Below are positions 60,931 to 64,000 of a stretch of 64,000 nt of DNA, piece by piece. The stretch covers positions 795,001 through 859,000 of the forward strand of contig JAKOON010000087.1 of assembly GCA_022577435.1 (NCBI GenBank), given 5' to 3'. Origin of the DNA: Embiotoca jacksoni (Eukaryota; Chordata; Actinopteri; Embiotocidae). Numbering within the stretch: the first letter of the stretch is position 1; each line of letters begins with the position of its first letter. Made by a program: the position numbers and the translations under genes. The notes under the pieces are model-generated. The model saw only the letters and a list, made by a program, of their open reading frames with translations, was not told where the DNA came from and did no database searches.

Positions 60931-63564
60931 CGTGAAACATCTGGATCAAACATCTGAACGCCAGTTAGACGATTGCAAATGTCGCCAATTTCAAAGTCAT
61001 CGCGGTCACATGAACTCGTACACGATCCGAGACATTCCTTCAAATCATGGCAGCTGGATTTATGTCCTTCACAGCAGAAACTTTTGTCACGATAAACTTT
61101 CTGGTCACGAGGACGCAGCTCAGATGTGAGTTTGTCCAGTGGACACGGTTTCATTGTGTGTAATGACTTCTGTAAACCAGTTAAGAGACGCAGTGTAACT
61201 TCAAGAAAATCTAATCGTAGCTTATTTATCAGTCCGGCTCCTTCAGCAAGGGAGTCTCCGGTCACCATGGAAACTGACCAGGGACTTTTAAGGTAGCCGG
61301 ATCTCAGAAGCACTATTACAAAAAAAATTAACTTAAAAAGTTAGTGAGATATATATTTAATAAATCTGTGCATGAAACAGACAGAGAGGTCTAAAAGTCT
61401 GAAACCGCATGAAAAATCTGACATATTTTCAGATAAAGACCAAAACTGTCCAACAGGTTGATGATAACAAGAAGAAAAGTTAACAGTACCCAGCCACTGT
61501 AACCAATAAAAGACAAATATTGTCAACATAATGTTGGTGATACATGTTTGTATTGTAAATGGATTTTTTTTTTTTTTTTAAAGCCACGCTGGATTTCAGT
61601 GATAAAACGACCCCATCGCTCGGCCAAATGCAGCGACCGCCTGCATCTATTTCAAAATAAAAGTCCCCGTTTCAAATTAAAAGTCCTCTTGCGTTTCATT
61701 CACAGTCCAGTCATCTACTGGGTTTGGACATCGTCTCGTTGACGACAGGCTCGGTTCAAAAACCGTCCCCCTGATGTCGGACAGGAGGAGTAAACGTGCG
61801 GCTGAAAGGTTAAAGGTCTTACCAGTCCGACCCAGTAGCTCCAGCCGGGAGGAACGTGCTCCACGCCGCCGGCCTCCGAGTGCCCGTACTGGAAGACACA
61901 CAATTACAAATATTATGGAACGTATTTAATTCAGAAGTAAACATGATCAAGGGAAATAGTTTTGATTCCCAGGAGAGAAATTGAGCCCAGCTTAAAAAAC
62001 AAAGATGAGCTATCGGTCCAGGTTTGCAGATAAATAGACGCAAATTATGATTAACAAAAAAATAAAATGTAAAGTAAAAATGCTATAAGGATGACTTTAT
62101 GTTCATTCAAATTTCTTTTGTAAACAGTATTTTTAGAGATAAGGATTGACTGCATGATAATGCATATATGGAGATTTGTGTCCAAAAATGGTAAAAAAAT
62201 GAAAGTGAGAAGCAGGAAAATGCTTTCTTTTGTTTTTTTTAACCAGTAATTTAGATGAAGTGACCCTTTAAACACACAAACAGACAAAACAGGATGTCCT
62301 GGTTCCCCATTCGACCATCTGTTCATCACAAGGGGAGATGAAACTTTGACATTTGGACAACATTAAATCTCGTGGCAGGAAATCTTCCTTTCACCTGGTT
62401 GAGATATTTCCCGGCGAAGAAGGTTTGGTAGCCGGCGTAGGTCTTCAGCAGGGCGGGGAAGGTGCGCGCCTCCTCGCTCTTCTGCCAGGCGACGCTGCTG
62501 CAGTTTCCTTCCAAGGTGTTGTTGATGACGTGGTGGTTGTGCGGGTATTTGCCCGTCAGGATGCTGGCTCGACTCGGGCAGCACAGCGGGCTGGCGACAA
62601 ACTGAAGGGGGGGGGGAAGACGTCAGCAGAATGACGAAGCACCGCTCGAGATAATTAAGATGATACTCACGGCGTTTGTGAACGACATCCCCGCGTCACC
62701 GATCAGTTTTCTGGTCTTGTTCAGCGGATTCTGAAAGACAATTTAATCTTGTGTTTTATTACGCAACTGACATTAAGAATGAACCCAATCACTGATCAGT
62801 TCAATGAAGTTTTAAAGACAGAATTCGTGTTTTGTGCCTCTACTATATAAATAACTTGTATAGATTAGATTTGACTTCATTAATCCCACAGTGGGGAACA
62901 TTTACTCGTCACAGCAGCATAGAGAAGACAAAATAAAAAAGACTAGCAGCAATATTTTGGAAAATAGTGGAAGATATTTGGGAAATTTTTCCACTTTTTC
63001 CGATCTTTTATGGACCACATGATAAATCGATTATTCACAGAATGTGTAGTAGTAGCTGCCCTGTTACAGATGTATAAATGTCTTATGATGTGTTTTGCCA
63101 CGTCAATTTGGTGAAGTAGGTTTAAACATAGAAAATTAAACAGTACAAATATAATTACGACACTTCTTGTCCTACATTGTTGACGTAACAGCATTTAACC
63201 AGCCACAAATATCGATTCTTCAGGTTTTTCTGGTGGGTTTACTTCCGTATACATTAAGGCCTTTAAATGGGCAGATTTCTGAATGGACTTCTGAACGTGT
63301 GTTGTTGTTGTTGTTGTTTTTTGGGGAGGAAAACAAACAGTGATTTTTCCCGAAGGAGGGAGGGTGTTGACAGACAGGAGCAAGTGGAGAAGCTGCTGAC
63401 TCTGTGAGATGCCGAAATGATGAGTCCAACCAGGAATGTGAACAGTCAGCTTAACCAGACTGCAATATAAACATCAATCGATCACAAAAAAATAAAAAAA
63501 AATAAAAAAAAACAGCGTCACGACTCCCAGGTGAGACAACAGCAGACGTGCATTAAAGTCTGTA

Positions 63565-63601
<37 letters not shown>

Positions 63602-63763
63602 TCTACTGACCAGACCCCCGATGGAGATGTCCAAGTCGTCGGTGAGGATCAAAACAATGTTTGGTCTCCGGTCGGATTTCGCGAATCCCCCGCTGCTCAG
63701 GTTGCTCCAAAAGGTGACGCAGATGAGGAGACAGCTCACTAATGTTGGCTGAAAGGAGCCCAT
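57069..63763 (-). CDS. gns: N-acetylglucosamine-6-sulfatase (whole coding span, 14 exons)
   Basis: Fourteen exons, listed separately, join in phase to 539 aa plus TAG. Human GNS is 552 aa, and the 13-residue difference lies in a shorter N-terminus. The enzyme is a lysosomal sulfatase that removes 6-sulfate from N-acetylglucosamine in heparan and keratan sulfate; human loss causes Sanfilippo syndrome type D. Residues 1-28 form a signal peptide. Asp42/Asp43 (TDD) and Asp313/Asn314 (SDNG) are the expected metal ligands. LCCPSR places the formylglycine cysteine at Cys78, followed by Arg82 and Lys89. PAPHSPW supplies His222. The C-terminal part holds paired cysteines (CFPDCVC; SCSG..C) and many N-glycosylation sequons (NNT, NCS, NYT, NMS, NGT, NSS, NKT, NQT). 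All catalytic residues are intact. The start is ATG 63763 with AAA before it and G after (good Kozak). Confidence 0.97.
57328..57488 (-). CDS. gns: gns exon 13
   Basis: The exon encodes VFVEVYNVTADPYQLSNIAK through RLMMLQSCSGQSCRTPGTYD and P, plus two bases of Arg515. Acceptor cccgcag, donor gtctgt. VEVYN.TADP.Q..NIAKT is diagnostic of GNS. Confidence 0.96.
57551..57563 (+). promoter_or_regulatory. CTCF-like motif in gns intron 12
   Basis: CCGCCAGATGGCG matches the CTCF core except for G at the third base. Prediction only. Confidence 0.35.
57596..57706 (-). CDS. gns: gns exon 12
   Basis: Thirty-seven codons, ECFPDCVCEDSYNNTYACVR then TVAPSANLQYCEFDDNE. Five cysteines and an NNT sequon match the GNS C-terminal subdomain. 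Acceptor cttcag, donor gtgaag. Confidence 0.96.
57787..57897 (-). CDS. gns: gns exon 11
   Basis: Thirty-seven codons, EGKMNSSSWRTDILVEYEGE through DPACPLLGPGVS. The acceptor gttaccag is preceded by (TG)n on the sense strand. Donor gtacgc. Confidence 0.95.
58244..58324. mobile_element. 81-bp miniature hAT-like element with perfect 9-bp TIRs
   Basis: The element begins CAGGGTTCC and ends GGAACCCTG. It is flanked on both sides by TAATTA, a possible target-site duplication, although hAT duplications are normally 8 bp. CAGGG-type termini and the tcatggaattat interior resemble abundant fish hAT-derived MITEs. It lies in gns intron 10. Confidence 0.6.
58642..58743 (-). CDS. gns: gns exon 10
   Basis: Thirty-four codons, MLVANVDLGPTILDIAGYNV then NKTQMDGMSFLPVM. 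Acceptor cctccag, donor gtgaga. DLGPTILD.AG is highly conserved among GNS-type sulfatases. Confidence 0.96.
58990..59037 (-). repeat. (CA)24 on the gns sense strand at the exon 9 donor
   Basis: Plus-strand (TG)n that becomes (CA)n in the gns transcript, starting 2 nt inside intron 9. Confidence 0.97.
59040..59143 (-). CDS. gns: gns exon 9
   Basis: The exon encodes QFSLPLDKRQLYEFDIKVPL then MVRGPNIKPNQTSQ, phase 0. The donor gtacac runs directly into a sense-strand (CA)n tract of about 48 nt (58,990-59,037). Acceptor cttcag. Confidence 0.96.
59311..59429 (-). CDS. gns: gns exon 8 (second metal-binding motif)
   Basis: The exon encodes WQTLLSVDDLVEKIVKRLEV through NTYIFFTSDNGYHT. SDNG holds the Asp313/Asn314 ligands. 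Acceptor ctgcag, donor gtgagt, phase 1. Confidence 0.96.
59571..59653 (-). CDS. gns: gns exon 7
   Basis: The exon encodes DKHWLIRQAKTPMTNSSVQF through DDAFRK plus two bases of Arg279 (phase 2). Acceptor cttcag, donor gtcggt. Confidence 0.95.
59771..59938 (-). CDS. gns: gns exon 6 (catalytic His region)
   Basis: Fifty-six codons, ANMSLDFLQYKSNYQPFFMM through STPAPHSPWTVAPQYQQ to FNVHGK. His222 in PAPHSPW is expected in the active site. Acceptor follows a T-rich tract ending cag; donor gtggag. Confidence 0.96.
60133..60231 (-). CDS. gns: gns exon 5
   Basis: Thirty-three codons: EKNSKYYNYTLSVNGKAKKH, then GAEYSKDYLTDVL. Acceptor ttttccag, donor gtgaga. Contains the sequon NYT. Confidence 0.96.
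61823..61888 (-). CDS. gns: gns exon 4
   Basis: Twenty-two codons (YGHSEAGGVEHVPPGWSYWV, GL). Acceptor cttccag, donor gtaaga. VPPGWSYW is conserved in GNS. Confidence 0.96.
62395..62601 (-). CDS. gns: gns exon 3 (sulfatase signature)
   Basis: Sixty-nine codons that include LCCPSRASILTGK, the sulfatase signature recognised by formylglycine-generating enzyme, then HNHHVINNTLEGNCSS and GYQTFFAGKYLNQ. Acceptor cttcag, donor gtgaaa, phase 0 at both ends. Confidence 0.97.
62671..62730 (-). CDS. gns: gns exon 2
   Basis: Twenty codons (NPLNKTRKLIGDAGMSFTNA) flanked by ctttcag and gtgagt. It aligns residue for residue with human GNS exon 2 as I know it. Confidence 0.95.
62868..62925 (+). repeat. Second copy of the tttattaatccc-type fish repeat
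   Basis: The sequence acttcattaatcccacagtggggaaca followed by gtcacagcagca matches the 51,019 copy. It lies in gns intron 1. Confidence 0.5.
63611..63763 (-). CDS. gns: gns exon 1 (signal peptide, first metal-binding motif)
   Basis: The exon encodes MGSFQPTLVSCLLICVTFWS through RRPNIVLILTDDLDISIGGL (51 residues), phase 0. The hydrophobic core LVSCLLICVTFW marks the signal peptide. TDD holds two calcium ligands. The donor gtcagt is followed closely by a (TTA)n tract on the sense strand. Confidence 0.95.
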
Positions 63764-63965
63764 TTTAAACAAAAAATAATAATAATAATTCTACCACAAA
63801 CTACCGAAACCGTCCGTCTCTCCCTTTCAGCTTGTGACAGCGTTAAAATATTGTTCCCCGTTGCTCTCCGGAGGAGGATCGGCCCTATTCCTGTCCCAGA
63901 CAACACTTCCCTGTGTGTGACGGTCACGTGCTGCTCGGCTCCGGAAGTCCGAGTCAGCTGATTTG
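63764..63965 (-). promoter_or_regulatory. gns promoter and 5'UTR with E-box (CLEAR-like) and ETS sites
   Basis: Reading outward from the start codon, the region holds GTCACGTGCT at 63,923-63,932 (core CACGTG), a CCGGAAGT ETS-type site at 63,941-63,948 and a palindromic TCAGCTGA E-box at 63,954-63,961. No TATA box is seen. Lysosomal genes, GNS among them, are known targets of TFEB through CLEAR elements (consensus GTCACGTGAC), and this site matches 8 of 10 bases with the core intact. The transcription start was not located, and the promoter may continue past the window. Confidence 0.6.
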
Positions 63966-64000
63966 GGAGAGGCGAAACATGACTAATGTGTTTTAATAGC

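Noticed and set aside
63764..63772. A start three codons upstream of the gns ATG (giving an extra MFK)
   Set aside because: The upstream codon is TTG, not ATG. The ATG at 63,763 has a good Kozak context and is followed at once by the signal peptide.

Overview
The window is vertebrate nuclear DNA, almost certainly from a teleost (ray-finned) fish. Genes are split into many short GT-AG exons. Introns and intergenic DNA are packed with long (CA)n/(TG)n tracts and diverged copies of repeats of fish type, and the coding exons are GC-richer than their surroundings. No bacterial-style operon, CRISPR array, rRNA or tRNA was seen. Most open frames outside the three genes are chance frames, many of them simply running through dinucleotide repeats.

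Layout. 1-13,480: intergenic DNA with no gene I can support; it holds microsatellites, a 20-bp minisatellite (7,348-7,537) and a terminal-inverted-repeat element (333-831). 13,480-39,711 (+): rassf3, a Ras-association/SARAH adaptor of the Hippo-linked RASSF family, with a CCAAT/GC-box promoter, an overlapping upstream ORF, a 20-kb first intron and five more coding exons between 34.4 and 39.7 kb. 39,712-46,480: its 3'UTR and an intergenic stretch. About 46,480-53,162 (+): a paralogue of adipocyte plasma membrane-associated protein (APMAP; strictosidine-synthase-like six-bladed propeller) whose ATG appears to be split by its first intron. 53,163-57,068: convergent 3' regions. 57,069-63,763 (-): gns, lysosomal N-acetylglucosamine-6-sulfatase, all 14 coding exons recovered (539 aa), with a CACGTG CLEAR-type site in its promoter at the right edge.

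The rassf3-gns pair keeps the neighbourhood and tail-to-tail orientation known from human chromosome 12q14; the APMAP-like gene lies between them here. I see no functional pathway linking the three products. The strongest structural themes are (i) dinucleotide repeats abutting splice sites with a consistent sense-strand bias (CA after donors, TG before acceptors) in all three genes, (ii) unusual translation-start arrangements in rassf3 and the APMAP-like gene, and (iii) a set of dispersed, partly palindromic fish repeats. I found no convincing wholly new biological system. All exon boundaries were read by hand from splice consensus and reading phase and were not checked against transcripts.
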